From: an uncultured Flavihumibacter sp. | GTDB taxonomy: Bacteria; Bacteroidota; Bacteroidia; Chitinophagales; Chitinophagaceae | Direction of reading: 5' to 3' | Assembly (NCBI GenBank): GCA_946482545.1 | Contig: CAMLRX010000002.1 | Location: forward strand, 1-64,000 | Length of the DNA stretch: 64,000 nucleotides | Shown here: one piece after another, positions 10,161-18,195 of the stretch | Layout: the number at the start of each line of letters is the position of its first letter | How positions within the stretch are numbered: the stretch's first letter is position 1 | Made by a program: the position numbers and the translations under genes | Notes under the pieces: generated by a model | What the model was told of the DNA's origin: nothing | Seen by the model: the letters and a program-made list of their open reading frames with translations, nothing else | The model's database searches: none

Positions 10161-11168
10161 TTATTGGTTTGCTTTTACCTTGATCTGAAGCGGAAGGCCT
10201 GTTTGTTTGCTGCCGAAATTATCGGCGGAAAACTCATAGACGGATGGAACCGGCGGAATGCCAGACAATACATAAGGTGTTGTGCCACCGAAGATGCCCG
10301 GCTGTGTGTTGTTGTATCCTGCGGTCAGGTAAGGGGAACCGGGCTTTATCTTGTATTGGCCATCGGTGCTGTTGCCGGTTTTGCCAACAAAAAGATTGCT
10401 GGCATCGTAAGTCTGATTGCCGTTGGTGGCGGGTAGTTGCCCGCTTCCGGTTAGGTTGTTCGCGATAGAGGACGCCTGGATGGTAAAAGTACTAGTGCCT
10501 ACAAGAATATTATTTCTGAAAGTGCTTGCTTGTAATGTTGAGCCACGGAGAAAGATATTGTTTTCAACCAGCGAAAAGGTTCTGGGATAGGTAACGCTTG
10601 ATGAAAGATTTAAGGAGCCGGAGATGATGTTGTTCTTTAAAACGATGCCTGTAAAAACATGTCCACTGTTTGAATAATACACTCCTTCAAGCAGGTTCTG
10701 AATGATTTGAACATTGTTTGCGCCATTGAGCAGTATGATATCATAAGGGGAGTAGCAGCGCATCACAATCACGTTGGGGGCTTCAATCTCAAACCTGTTT
10801 GCCGAACTGGTTTCAGCAAAAGTTAACCCAATAAAGATGCTTCCCGCCGCCGAAGCATTCACAGTTATTTTGGAGAAAAGCGCGGGGGCCACATTGGCCT
10901 GGGTCTCAGGGTTTTCATTCAACAGAAACCCCGGACCTATCCACACCAGGCGCTTCGTGATTACGATATTGGCGTGAATCTTTGAAGTGCCTTCAATCAT
11001 CAGGGTGTCGCCTGCCAGTACTTCGGCGGCATCGTGCGCTTCTTTTACCGTATTGAATATTTTTTGCGCCTTATCCGTAGTAAGCAGGTTGTTTACACGG
11101 AAAACGTTGGCGTTGGCGATGGCTGCAGACAAGAGTAACAGTCCAAAAAGGAGTACATTTTTTTTCAT
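10161..11168 (-). CDS. Secreted right-handed beta-helix protein
   Basis: A 335-residue exported protein with signal peptide 1-20 (cut after ANA). Recurrent short units rich in N, V, I and S, such as NNVQIIQNLLEG, VLKNNIISGSL and SLVENNIFLRGS, are the rungs of a parallel beta-helix of the pectate-lyase or NosD type. Residues 30-90 (VKEAHDAAEVLAGDTLMIEG) look like the N-cap usual in such proteins. No catalytic residues can be assigned, and there is no T9SS sorting domain, so it may stay in the periplasm or be attached otherwise. It is the first gene of a unit with the T9SS-sorted protein (3 nt apart), suggesting that they act together at the cell surface. Confidence 0.8.
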   Translation of the reverse strand: MKKNVLLFGLLLLSAAIANANVFRVNNLLTTDKAQKIFNTVKEAHDAAEVLAGDTLMIEGTSKIHANIVITKRLVWIGPGFLLNENPETQANVAPALFSKITVNASAAGSIFIGLTFAETSSANRFEIEAPNVIVMRCYSPYDIILLNGANNVQIIQNLLEGVYYSNSGHVFTGIVLKNNIISGSLNLSSSVTYPRTFSLVENNIFLRGSTLQASTFRNNILVGTSTFTIQASSIANNLTGSGQLPATNGNQTYDASNLFVGKTGNSTDGQYKIKPGSPYLTAGYNNTQPGIFGGTTPYVLSGIPPVPSVYEFSADNFGSKQTGLPLQIKVKANQ

Positions 11169-11255
11169 ATTGAGGGGCTTTAAATACTGATCGGGGGATA
11201 TGGAGGCAGGCTTAGAATAGGACTGGAGCGGGAATACAATATAATAACAAAAAAT

Positions 11256-11294
11256 AAAAAAAGCTTGTCACCTGGGGAGGGACAAGCTTTTTTT
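11256..11294 (-). terminator. Intrinsic terminator of the arginase-fold gene
   Basis: Perfect 14-bp inverted repeat AAAAAAAGCTTGTC (11256-11269) and GACAAGCTTTTTTT (11281-11294), 19 nt past the stop codon on the minus strand. The A/T ends give a T-run in both directions, so it may also stop plus-strand transcripts. Confidence 0.9.
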
Positions 11295-11313
11295 ATTCTG
11301 AGGATATGATGCA

Positions 11314-12450
11314 TTAACCCCTTTCCATGGCACGGAGCCATCTTTCTGGAATATCGTTGTTGCTGGCCACCAGGTAATCGTGGTACGAACAGGCAATATA
11401 TCTTTTATCGGGGAGCTGCATCCACCAGCGGCCGGTTTTTTTACTTTGCAGGAAGGTGGCTTCCACTTCCGCGAAGGCGAGGTGAAATGCGTTGAAAGCT
11501 GTTTCATCGGAGAGTGGCGCTTCGTTCTTTCCTTTGAACCGACCGTCCACAACATACCAGAGCATGTGTGCGATCTGTTTTGCGGTCATGTCCTGCACAT
11601 CCATTGCGGGATCGTAGCCATAGATACCGATGGTATTGATCCAGGGGCTCAGGCCGGCCTGTCGCATCAGTACACAGGCTTCTTCTCCGTTGAAACCGTT
11701 GGGGGTAATTCTGTTTACGGGGGCGTACGCATGAGCGATGGCCGCCACATCGAAACTGAACAGGCTGGCATGGCGGATCACCGGTTCCATTTCTTCCGGT
11801 CTTTCTTTTACGTGCCCCACGCGGTAACAATCGAAGCGGAGTTTGTCGAGTGTTTCCAGCATACGGGGCTGAACGAGGTAACTCTGGAAACCCACATGAC
11901 TGAAATGCCGGATGAAGTTGGGTTCTGATGTGAGCATTTCCATGAGGAAGTTATCGTTGCGGTGAACGGAGTCGATCGCCAGGTCGATGCGTGCATCCAC
12001 GCAAACGGCTTCTATCACCCGTTCCAGGTTGGCGTAGGCTTTGTACTGCGCCAGGGTGAGGTCGTGGCTGCCGCCGAGGATCACCACTGTTTTGCCCGCG
12101 GCAATGAGTTCCTGCAATACGGAATAAAGCGCGGCATAAGTATCGTTGAGGGAAGCGCCGGTTTTTACGTTCCCGATATCGGCGATCACCATATCGCGGT
12201 GCCAGTAATGCAACTGGTAAAATTGTTTGCGGATAGCGTCAGGGGCGGCGTTGTTGTTCACGGGCCGGCCGGTGCCGCGTTGTTCGCCGCAGCCCAGCAG
12301 AATAATATCTGCGTCGTCCAGGTCGGGGAACTCCTCTTCGTAAGCTTTGATCACGGTGCCGAGCTGGCCTTCCTGGTAACCTTCATCGTCGGAAAGCGCG
12401 AACAGGTTCAGGGGTTCGAGGAAGTCTGCCAGTAACGTAAGAGAAGCCAT
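11314..12450 (-). CDS. Arginase/formimidoylglutamase-fold protein with incomplete metal site
   Basis: A 378-residue protein of the ureohydrolase fold (arginase, agmatinase, formimidoylglutamase), which normally uses two Mn ions to hydrolyse guanidino groups. The family landmarks can be located: GGSHD where active enzymes have GGDHS, DARID for DAHxD, and SFDVAAIA for SFDxDxxDP. The His and two Asp that remain are offset by His-to-Arg and Asp-to-Ala changes at two metal ligands, so standard catalysis is doubtful. The ATG at 12450 was chosen, since a longer frame would run through the promoter. A TAGGTTTG box lies 15 nt upstream. Transcribed divergently from pheS. Similar Bacteroidota proteins are often named formimidoylglutamase; I would not infer that activity. 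Confidence 0.8.
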   Translation of the reverse strand: MASLTLLADFLEPLNLFALSDDEGYQEGQLGTVIKAYEEEFPDLDDADIILLGCGEQRGTGRPVNNNAAPDAIRKQFYQLHYWHRDMVIADIGNVKTGASLNDTYAALYSVLQELIAAGKTVVILGGSHDLTLAQYKAYANLERVIEAVCVDARIDLAIDSVHRNDNFLMEMLTSEPNFIRHFSHVGFQSYLVQPRMLETLDKLRFDCYRVGHVKERPEEMEPVIRHASLFSFDVAAIAHAYAPVNRITPNGFNGEEACVLMRQAGLSPWINTIGIYGYDPAMDVQDMTAKQIAHMLWYVVDGRFKGKNEAPLSDETAFNAFHLAFAEVEATFLQSKKTGRWWMQLPDKRYIACSYHDYLVASNNDIPERWLRAMERG

Positions 12451-12458
12451 ACAACGAT

Positions 12459-12493
12459 TTTGCCGCAAACCTACGCAAAACTGAATATCTTTG
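12459..12493 (+). promoter_or_regulatory. Promoter of pheS, apparently leaderless
   Basis: TTTG (12459-12462), a 23-nt spacer, then TATCTTTG (12486-12493), a perfect TAnnTTTG box. The ATG of pheS begins only 5 nt after the box, so transcription should start at or within one or two bases of the start codon. Confidence 0.65.
12466..12473 (-). promoter_or_regulatory. -7 box of the arginase-fold gene
   Basis: On the minus strand TAGGTTTG matches TAnnTTTG, 15 nt before the ATG at 12450. No clear TTG is seen at the -33 position. It lies between the two boxes of the divergent pheS promoter. Confidence 0.5.
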
Positions 12494-12498
12494 CCGCC

Positions 12499-13536
12499 AT
12501 GGAGCAGATTGTACAACAAATTGAAGCCTGGAAATCAGAAATTGACCAGTTGCAGATCAGTAACGCTACAGCTTTGGAAGAATACCGCATCCGGTTCCTC
12601 GGCACCAAAGGAATCGTGAAAGGGCTTTTCGGAGAAATGAAAAATGTTCCCGCCGAAAAGAAAAAGGAATTCGGTGCGGTACTGAATGTATTCAAGCAGT
12701 TCGCCGAAGAAAAATTTGAAGCCTGGAAACAACAGGTTTCCGAAGGCGGTGAAGGAGAGAGCGGACTCGACCTGAGCCTGCCTGCCGATGCGCTGCCGCT
12801 CGGTTCGCGCCATCCCATCACACTCGTAAGAAACAGGATCGTATCTATCTTCCAGCGATTGGGCTTCTCCGTTGCCGAAGGGCCTGAAATCGAAGACGAT
12901 TGGCACAACTTCTCCGCCCTCAATCTCCCGGAGAACCACCCCGCCCGCGATATGCAGGATACTTTCTATGTGAAGAATCCGGAGACCGGTGGCGCCGACT
13001 GGCTCCTGCGTACCCACACTTCCAGCGTGCAGGTACGCGAAATGGAAAAAGGCAAACTGCCCATCCGCATCATCTGCCCCGGACGCGTGTTCAGGAACGA
13101 AACCATCAGCGCCCGCGCGCACTGCTTTTTCCACCAGGTAGAAGGTTTGTACATCGCTGAAAACGTTTCTTTCGCCGACCTCAAACAAACACTGTACTTC
13201 TTCGTACAGGAAATGTTCGGCAAAGACGTGAAAGTGCGTTTCCGCCCCTCTTATTTCCCCTTTACGGAACCCAGCGCCGAGATGGACATCAGTTGCCTGA
13301 TCTGCGGTGGCAAAGGCTGTAATGTTTGTAAACACACCGGCTGGGTGGAAATCCTGGGTTGTGGCATGGTGCACCCTAAAGTACTGGAGAACTGCGGCAT
13401 CGATCCCAACAAATACACCGGCTTCGCCTTCGGCATGGGCGTGGAAAGAATCACCATGCTGAAATACCAGATCAAAGACCTTCGCCTGTTCAGTGAGAAC
13501 GATGTGCGGTTTTTGAAACAGTTTGAAGGAGCGTAG
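12499..13536 (+). CDS. pheS: Phenylalanyl-tRNA synthetase alpha subunit
   Basis: Class II aminoacyl-tRNA synthetase subunit that, with PheT, charges tRNA-Phe in the cytoplasm. The protein has 345 residues, the normal length. An N-terminal coiled coil (about 1-85) precedes the catalytic domain with HPITLVRNRIV, FQRLGFSVAEGPEIEDDWHNF, the tRNA/phenylalanine-binding RTHTSSVQ stretch, motif 2 (GRVFRNETISARAHCFFHQVEG) and motif 3 (FGMGVERITMLKY). The insertion with CLICGGKGCNVCKHTGW carries a Cys cluster that could bind zinc. ATG 12499 fits the family N-terminus and the promoter; an earlier in-frame ATG at 12460 lies inside the promoter. pheT is not adjacent. Confidence 0.96.
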   Translation: MEQIVQQIEAWKSEIDQLQISNATALEEYRIRFLGTKGIVKGLFGEMKNVPAEKKKEFGAVLNVFKQFAEEKFEAWKQQVSEGGEGESGLDLSLPADALPLGSRHPITLVRNRIVSIFQRLGFSVAEGPEIEDDWHNFSALNLPENHPARDMQDTFYVKNPETGGADWLLRTHTSSVQVREMEKGKLPIRIICPGRVFRNETISARAHCFFHQVEGLYIAENVSFADLKQTLYFFVQEMFGKDVKVRFRPSYFPFTEPSAEMDISCLICGGKGCNVCKHTGWVEILGCGMVHPKVLENCGIDPNKYTGFAFGMGVERITMLKYQIKDLRLFSENDVRFLKQFEGA

Positions 13537-13538
13537 GA

Positions 13539-13555
13539 ATTCATCATTCAAAATT
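13539..13555 (+). repeat. Intergenic repeat, ATTCATCATTCAAAATT family
   Basis: The 17-mer begins 3 nt after the pheS stop codon. Close copies occur at 14437, 50295 and, inverted, at 50091. Confidence 0.55.
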
Positions 13556-13561
13556 TATTTG

Positions 13562-14404
13562 ATGAACAAAAAAATCGCAATATGCGGCGCGGGCACAATG
13601 GGTAGCGGAATAGCACTCGTTTGTGCCCGTGCCGGTTTTGATACCCTGTTGTTCGACCTAAAGGCTGAAGTTCTCGCCAAAGCGGAAGCATCGAATAAAC
13701 AATTCCTGGAACAACAACTGAACAAAGGAAGAATAGATGCGGCCACCATGAACGCCACATTGGAAAAACTGGCTTATTCAGCCGATCCCAACGAAGTGAA
13801 GGCCGATATCATCATAGAAGCGATTGTGGAGCAGATGCCCGCTAAAATTGCATTGTTCTCCCAACTGGCTGCTCAGAACAACGACAACACTATCCTGGCG
13901 AGTAACACGTCCTCTCTTTCCGTTTCCGCACTGGCTTCGGCTTTGCCGCATCCTGAAAGGGTGGCAGGACTGCATTTCTTCAATCCCGCGCCACTCATGA
14001 AACTGGTGGAAGTGGTGAAAGGTGATGCCACTTCAGCCGAAGTGATGGACACGCTCGTTGCTTTCACCCAACAACTCGGTAAAACACCCGTTGTTTGTAA
14101 AGATGCGCCCGGTTTTATCGTGAACCGCGTGGCCAGACATTATTACCTGGAAGCATTGCGCATCGCGGAACAAACAAACACTTCTTTTGAAACGATAGAT
14201 GCCGCATTGGAAAACGCCGGTTTCAAAATGGGTCCCTTCCGGCTGATGGACATGATCGGCAACGACGTGAACTTCGCCGTGACCACCTCTCTTTATGAAG
14301 CCTGTGGTAACGCGCCACGTTTTCAGCCTTCTCCCATTCAGGCAGAGAAAGTACGGAACAATGAGCTGGGGCGGAAGACGGGGAAGGGCTATTACGCGTA
14401 TTAA
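13562..14404 (+). CDS. 3-hydroxyacyl-CoA dehydrogenase (3-hydroxybutyryl-CoA dehydrogenase type)
   Basis: NAD-dependent oxidation of (S)-3-hydroxyacyl-CoA to 3-ketoacyl-CoA in fatty-acid or phenylacetate degradation, or the reverse in butanoate metabolism. The 280-residue single-function protein has the Rossmann motif GAGTMGSGIA (8-17), NTSSLSVSAL with the catalytic Ser region, the catalytic His in LHFFNPAPLMKLVEVV, and the C-terminal helical domain beginning at KDAPGFIVNRV. The ATG at 13562 gives the exact family start MNKKIAICGAG. It follows pheS by 25 nt and precedes an SDR by 54 nt on the same strand, so a short operon is likely. hbd and paaH are both possible names; substrate length cannot be read from sequence. 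Confidence 0.9.
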   Translation: MNKKIAICGAGTMGSGIALVCARAGFDTLLFDLKAEVLAKAEASNKQFLEQQLNKGRIDAATMNATLEKLAYSADPNEVKADIIIEAIVEQMPAKIALFSQLAAQNNDNTILASNTSSLSVSALASALPHPERVAGLHFFNPAPLMKLVEVVKGDATSAEVMDTLVAFTQQLGKTPVVCKDAPGFIVNRVARHYYLEALRIAEQTNTSFETIDAALENAGFKMGPFRLMDMIGNDVNFAVTTSLYEACGNAPRFQPSPIQAEKVRNNELGRKTGKGYYAY

Positions 14405-14436
14405 TTTTGAAATTCATCGTTCATCCATCATTCAAC

Positions 14437-14454
14437 ATTCATCATCCAAAATTC
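14437..14454 (+). repeat. Intergenic repeat, ATTCATCATCCAAAATTC
   Basis: Second copy of the family, in the 54-nt gap between the dehydrogenase and the SDR gene; the whole gap is made of ATTCATC-like units (ATTCATCGTTCATCC, ATCATTCAACATTC). Confidence 0.55.
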
Positions 14455-14458
14455 CCCA

Positions 14459-15445
14459 ATGATATTCGTTACAGGAGGTACAGGCTTGGTAGGGTCACAT
14501 TTGCTGGCGGCATTATCGGCGCAGGGTAAACAGGTGAAGGCTTTGTACCGCAACACGCAACCCACTGCCTTACCCGGCGTGGAATGGGTACAGGGCGATA
14601 TCATGGATATTCAACGGCTGGAAGAACTGCTGGAAGGGGTGGAAGAAGTATATCATTGCGCGGCCATCGTTTCCTTTCAGAAAGAAGAAAGCAAACAACT
14701 GCTGCGTTACAATGTGGAAGGCACGGCGAATGTGGTGAACGCCTGTATCGAAAAAGGAGTGCGCAAACTTGTATTCGTGAGTTCCGTGGCGGCCCTGGGT
14801 CGATTACGGGAAGGACAGGTGATCAACGAGACCATGCAATGGAGCGAGGCCACCAGCAATTCCGTTTACGGTAAAAGTAAGTTCCTTGCGGAGATGGAAG
14901 TTTGGCGTGGCATGGGCGAAGGCTTACAGGTAGCCGTAGTGAACCCGGTAATTATTCTTGGCGAAGGCGACTGGAACAAAAGTTCTTCCGCTATTTTTAA
15001 AACCGTGCACGACGAATTTCCATGGTACACCGAAGGCACCACCGGCTTCGTGGATGTGAAAGATGTGGTGAAAGCCATGGTGCTGTTGATGGAGAGTGAT
15101 ATCTCCGGAAGAAGGTTCATCCTCAGCGGCAAAGTGGATACGTACCGCAATGTGTTTTCCACCATCGCGAAAGGCATGGGCAGGAAACCACCACACAAAC
15201 CCGTAACCCCTTTACTCGCGAAGCTCGTATGGCGACTGGAAGCGGTGAAAGCATTGTTTACCGGTAAAACGCCGCTGGTAACAAAAGAAACCACCCGCAC
15301 GGCTATGGCGAAGGTCTCTTTTGACAACAGCAGGTCTCTGAAAGAAATTCCGGGATTCTCTTACACGGATTTTGACGAAAGCATCGGGCGCATCGCGCGT
15401 TACTACGCTACTTCAGTTTCTCCCACATCGCAGGGATCCGTTTGA
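14459..15445 (+). CDS. NAD-dependent epimerase/dehydratase family protein (extended SDR)
   Basis: A 328-residue extended short-chain dehydrogenase. The N-terminal [14 protein letters not shown] (3-16) is the NAD(P)-binding loop. YHCAAIVSF marks the middle strand, SSVAALG the catalytic Ser, and YGKSKFLAE the Tyr-x-x-x-Lys pair. It resembles the dihydroflavonol-4-reductase-like branch. The substrate is unknown. The 3' end overlaps the 3' end of lpxD by 38 bp in tail-to-tail arrangement, so the last 12 residues ([12 protein letters not shown]) are coded on the strand opposite the end of lpxD. Probably transcribed with pheS and the dehydrogenase. Confidence 0.87.
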   Translation: MIFVTGGTGLVGSHLLAALSAQGKQVKALYRNTQPTALPGVEWVQGDIMDIQRLEELLEGVEEVYHCAAIVSFQKEESKQLLRYNVEGTANVVNACIEKGVRKLVFVSSVAALGRLREGQVINETMQWSEATSNSVYGKSKFLAEMEVWRGMGEGLQVAVVNPVIILGEGDWNKSSSAIFKTVHDEFPWYTEGTTGFVDVKDVVKAMVLLMESDISGRRFILSGKVDTYRNVFSTIAKGMGRKPPHKPVTPLLAKLVWRLEAVKALFTGKTPLVTKETTRTAMAKVSFDNSRSLKEIPGFSYTDFDESIGRIARYYATSVSPTSQGSV

Positions 15446-16346
15446 TCCAAACTAGTTCACGTTTTTTCATACCGGCTTCTTCAGCAGGATAACCGAAATA
15501 GGTTTTTCCTCCGGCTAAACTGGAAGGAATACCACTTTGCGCGAGCACTACGGCATTGTCGCCAATCTCGAGTGTTTTGCTTACGCCCACTTGTCCCCAT
15601 AAAATAACGCCGTTACCAATGGTTGCCGCTCCAGCGATACCTACCTGCGCGGCGAACAAACAATTCTCTCCCACAACAGTGTCGTGACCAATGTGCACCT
15701 GGTTATCGATCTTGGTGCCGCGACCAATAAAAGTATCATGTGTAACGCCGCGGTCGATGGTGCAGCCTGCGCCTATTTCCACGAAGTCTGCGATTACCAC
15801 GCGCCCGCAACTTTCCATGCGGCGGTACCATACATCACGGTCCTTTTTGGTGTTGTAGTAAAAAGCATCGGACCCGATTACCGTACCGGATTGTACCACC
15901 ACGTTATCGCCGAGCACACAATAGTCGCGGATCACCACTCCGGGGTGCAATACGCAATTTTTTCCGATCACTACATGGTGACCGAGGAACACACCGGGAT
16001 AAACAATGGAGCCTTCTCCCACCACAGCGGTATCGCTGATGGAAGATGCCTGCGGCACATAAGGACGGAAGTGTTGAACGATCTTAAGATAGGCATCAAA
16101 AGGTTGTTCAACGATCAGCAATGATTTTCCTTCGGGAACATCGGTGCGCTGGTTGATGATGATATGTGAAGCGGGTGATTGAATGCATTTTTCATAGTAC
16201 TTCGGATGGTCCACAAATACAAGATCACCTTCTTCTACTTTGTGGATCTCGTTGATACCGGAAGCCATTCCGTTTGTATTACCGATCAGTTCCGCGCCGA
16301 GAAATTCAGCGAGCCATTGAACGGAAACGGGTGCAGGAAATTTCAT
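15408..16346 (-). CDS. lpxD: UDP-3-O-(3-hydroxyacyl)glucosamine N-acyltransferase
   Basis: Third step of lipid A synthesis: transfers a 3-hydroxyacyl chain from ACP to the glucosamine amine in the cytoplasm. The 312-residue protein has the N-terminal uridine-binding domain (1-100, with the family phrase [15 protein letters not shown]) and a left-handed beta-helix of hexapeptide repeats (about 100-260: [12 protein letters not shown] and similar). [27 protein letters not shown] and the following H-I-G-H contain the catalytic histidine. Slightly shorter than the about 340 residues of well-studied LpxD, missing part of the C-terminal helix; a paralogue acting on other sugars is possible. A promoter is visible at 16369-16397. 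Confidence 0.85.
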   Translation of the reverse strand: MKFPAPVSVQWLAEFLGAELIGNTNGMASGINEIHKVEEGDLVFVDHPKYYEKCIQSPASHIIINQRTDVPEGKSLLIVEQPFDAYLKIVQHFRPYVPQASSISDTAVVGEGSIVYPGVFLGHHVVIGKNCVLHPGVVIRDYCVLGDNVVVQSGTVIGSDAFYYNTKKDRDVWYRRMESCGRVVIADFVEIGAGCTIDRGVTHDTFIGRGTKIDNQVHIGHDTVVGENCLFAAQVGIAGAATIGNGVILWGQVGVSKTLEIGDNAVVLAQSGIPSSLAGGKTYFGYPAEEAGMKKRELVWIKRIPAMWEKLK

Positions 16347-16368
16347 GGTGATGATTTAGTTGAAGCAT

Positions 16369-16397
16369 CAAAAGTAAAAACTTGTTTCCATTTCCAA
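16369..16397 (-). promoter_or_regulatory. Promoter of lpxD
   Basis: Minus strand: TTG (16395-16397), an 18-nt spacer, TACTTTTG (16369-16376). ATG follows 22 nt downstream. Confidence 0.6.
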
Positions 16398-16492
16398 TTT
16401 CATGCTTCCATTTTCCACATACATATAAAAAATGTGAATAAAATTTTTGATGTTTTTGTTCTACTATGAAAAAAATATTTTTAATATTGTGT

Positions 16493-16564
16493 CGGGAATG
16501 AAAGTTCCCGGTACTTACTAACCCATCTTGATAATAAAGCCTGGTTTTTTAACCGGGCTTTTTT
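16493..16564 (+). ncRNA. Candidate small RNA: hairpin, conserved 15-mer and terminator
   Basis: CGGGAA (16493-16498) pairs with TTCCCG (16505-16510). Directly after comes TACTTACTAACCCAT (16512-16526) and then a strong plus-strand terminator. No protein gene on the plus strand precedes this terminator, so some plus-strand transcript must start in the gap. The same 15-mer beside a hairpin occurs at 49057-49099. The 5' end and even the strand are uncertain; in the opposite direction it could be a leader of lpxD. Confidence 0.35.
16536..16564 (+). terminator. Intrinsic terminator without an upstream plus-strand gene
   Basis: AAAGCCTGGTT (16536-16546) and AACCGGGCTTT (16551-16561) form an 11-bp stem with one G-T pair and a TTTT loop, followed by T residues. 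Works best on the plus strand. Confidence 0.75.
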
Positions 16565-16652
16565 CATGCCCTCCACTTCAAACACGTATCTTCGCAAAGC
16601 CTTTATTCATCAATGTTTCAAGCCATTCATTCTTAACGCGCACTGTTCTTCC

Positions 16653-17267
16653 ATGCAAAGCAACCACCGTTATTTTATCGTTTACAAGCCGTTCCAGGTA
16701 CTAACGCAGTTTACTGCCGCTGATGGAAAACGATGTCTGAAAGATCATTTCCAGGTGCCGAAAGATGTTTATCCGGTAGGAAGACTGGATTATGATAGTG
16801 AAGGTTTACTTATCCTCACCAACGATGCTTCGCTCAACGAAAGATTACTGCATCCGAAGCACCGGCATGAACGTACTTATTACGTACAGGTAGAAGGTAA
16901 TTTTACGGAAGAAGCGAAGCGGCAACTGGAAAAAGGTGTTTCTATTTCAATCAATGGGAAGCCACACCAAACACTTCCCGCGCAGGTAAAGTTATTCGAT
17001 GCGCCACCATCCCTTCCGGAACGGAATCCTCCGATCCGTTTCAGAAAAAATGTTCCTGATAGCTGGATCGCGGTTACACTCAAAGAAGGAAAGAACAGGC
17101 AGGTGAGAAAGATGACCGCCGCAGTTGGTTTCCCTACTTTAAGATTGGTGCGGTTCAGTATCGGAAAGCTTACGTTAGATAACATGCAGCCCGGTGAACT
17201 GGTGGAGATGAACCCGAAGGAATTGTATGATCTGTTGTTTGAAGGGAAGGCCGGTAAAAGAAAATAA
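16653..17267 (+). CDS. Pseudouridine synthase, RsuA/RluE family
   Basis: Converts a uridine in rRNA to pseudouridine. The 204-residue protein has the RsuA-family motif GRLDYDSEGLLILTND with catalytic Asp, and the late motif LKEGKNRQVRKMTAAVGFPTLRLVR. It begins directly with the catalytic domain (YFIVYKPFQVLTQF), lacking an S4 RNA-binding domain, as in the RluE subfamily, which modifies 23S rRNA. The ATG at 16653 was preferred to an upstream in-frame ATG because the extra 29 residues are not family-like. Followed 29 nt later by yicC. Confidence 0.88.
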   Translation: MQSNHRYFIVYKPFQVLTQFTAADGKRCLKDHFQVPKDVYPVGRLDYDSEGLLILTNDASLNERLLHPKHRHERTYYVQVEGNFTEEAKRQLEKGVSISINGKPHQTLPAQVKLFDAPPSLPERNPPIRFRKNVPDSWIAVTLKEGKNRQVRKMTAAVGFPTLRLVRFSIGKLTLDNMQPGELVEMNPKELYDLLFEGKAGKRK

Positions 17268-17296
17268 ACTACTTTACAGCGAAAATTACGAGAACT

Positions 17297-18172
17297 ATGC
17301 TCAAATCTATGACAGGCTTCGGAAGGGCGGAGCAATCCGTGGGAGATAAAACATTCCTGGTCGACATCAAATCACTGAACGGAAAACAATTCGATGTTCA
17401 GCTTAAAATGCCCGCCTTCCTGAAACCCTTCGAATTTGAGATCCGCAACGTGCTTTCCACCCGGCTCGGCAGGGGTAGCATCGATTGCACCATCAGCCTG
17501 AAACAAACCGGCAGCGCAAAGCCCGTTACCATCAATACCGACCTCGCCAAAGCCTATTACCAGCCTGTGGCCGCTTTGTGTGCAGAACTGAACCTCGATC
17601 CTTCCAATATCCTAAGCACGCTGCTGAAGTTGCCCGAAGTGATCACGCCCACAGGCGATACGCTTACGCCCGATGAATGGGAAAGCTTCCGTAACATCAT
17701 CATCTCCGCTATCGACGACCTGAACAACCATCGCCTGGAAGAAGGTAAATCATTGGAAGAAGACCTGCGCCTGCGCATCTCTAATATTGAAAAGCAGCAA
17801 CAGGAAGTAATATTGCTGGAACCCCGCCGCCAGACCAGGATCCGTGAAGGACTGGTGAAACTGCTCGAAGACCAGGTGGGCAAGGAAAACTACGACCAGA
17901 ACCGCCTGGAGCAGGAACTGATCTTTTACATCGAAAAGATCGACATCAGCGAAGAGAACGTGCGACTCCGCAACCACTGCGATTACTTCAAACAAATCCT
18001 GGATGAGCCCGAAGAATCCAAAGGAAAGAAGCTCTCTTTCATTCTCCAGGAAATTGGTCGTGAAATCAATACCACCGGTTCCAAAGCCTACGATTCTTCC
18101 ATCCAGAAATGTGTGGTGATGATGAAGGATGAACTCGAGAAAGCCAAGGAACAAGTGTTGAACGTTTTATAA
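17297..18172 (+). CDS. yicC: YicC family endoribonuclease-like protein
   Basis: A 291-residue protein of the YicC/YloC family, reported as an endoribonuclease linked to sRNA turnover and stationary-phase survival. The hallmark N-terminus MLKSMTGFGRAE and the C-terminal sequence with GREINTTGSKAYDS.IQKCVVMMKDELEK-type ending are present. Length is normal. The gene is followed by gldH after 23 nt, so cotranscription with gldH and perhaps the two-component genes is likely. In many Bacteroidota gmk follows yicC; here it does not. Confidence 0.93.
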   Translation: MLKSMTGFGRAEQSVGDKTFLVDIKSLNGKQFDVQLKMPAFLKPFEFEIRNVLSTRLGRGSIDCTISLKQTGSAKPVTINTDLAKAYYQPVAALCAELNLDPSNILSTLLKLPEVITPTGDTLTPDEWESFRNIIISAIDDLNNHRLEEGKSLEEDLRLRISNIEKQQQEVILLEPRRQTRIREGLVKLLEDQVGKENYDQNRLEQELIFYIEKIDISEENVRLRNHCDYFKQILDEPEESKGKKLSFILQEIGREINTTGSKAYDSSIQKCVVMMKDELEKAKEQVLNVL

Positions 18173-18195
18173 TACCTTTACGAAAAGCGCATCCC

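Larger units (their letters stand above)
16347..16652. other. Gene-free gap between lpxD and rluE-like gene
   Basis: 306 nt without a protein gene. It holds the lpxD promoter, an A/T-rich stretch (16420-16490), a small hairpin with the 15-mer TACTTACTAACCCAT (16493-16526), an orphan plus-strand terminator (16536-16564), and a weak TATCTTCG box at 16587-16594 that may serve the pseudouridine synthase. Confidence 0.6.
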
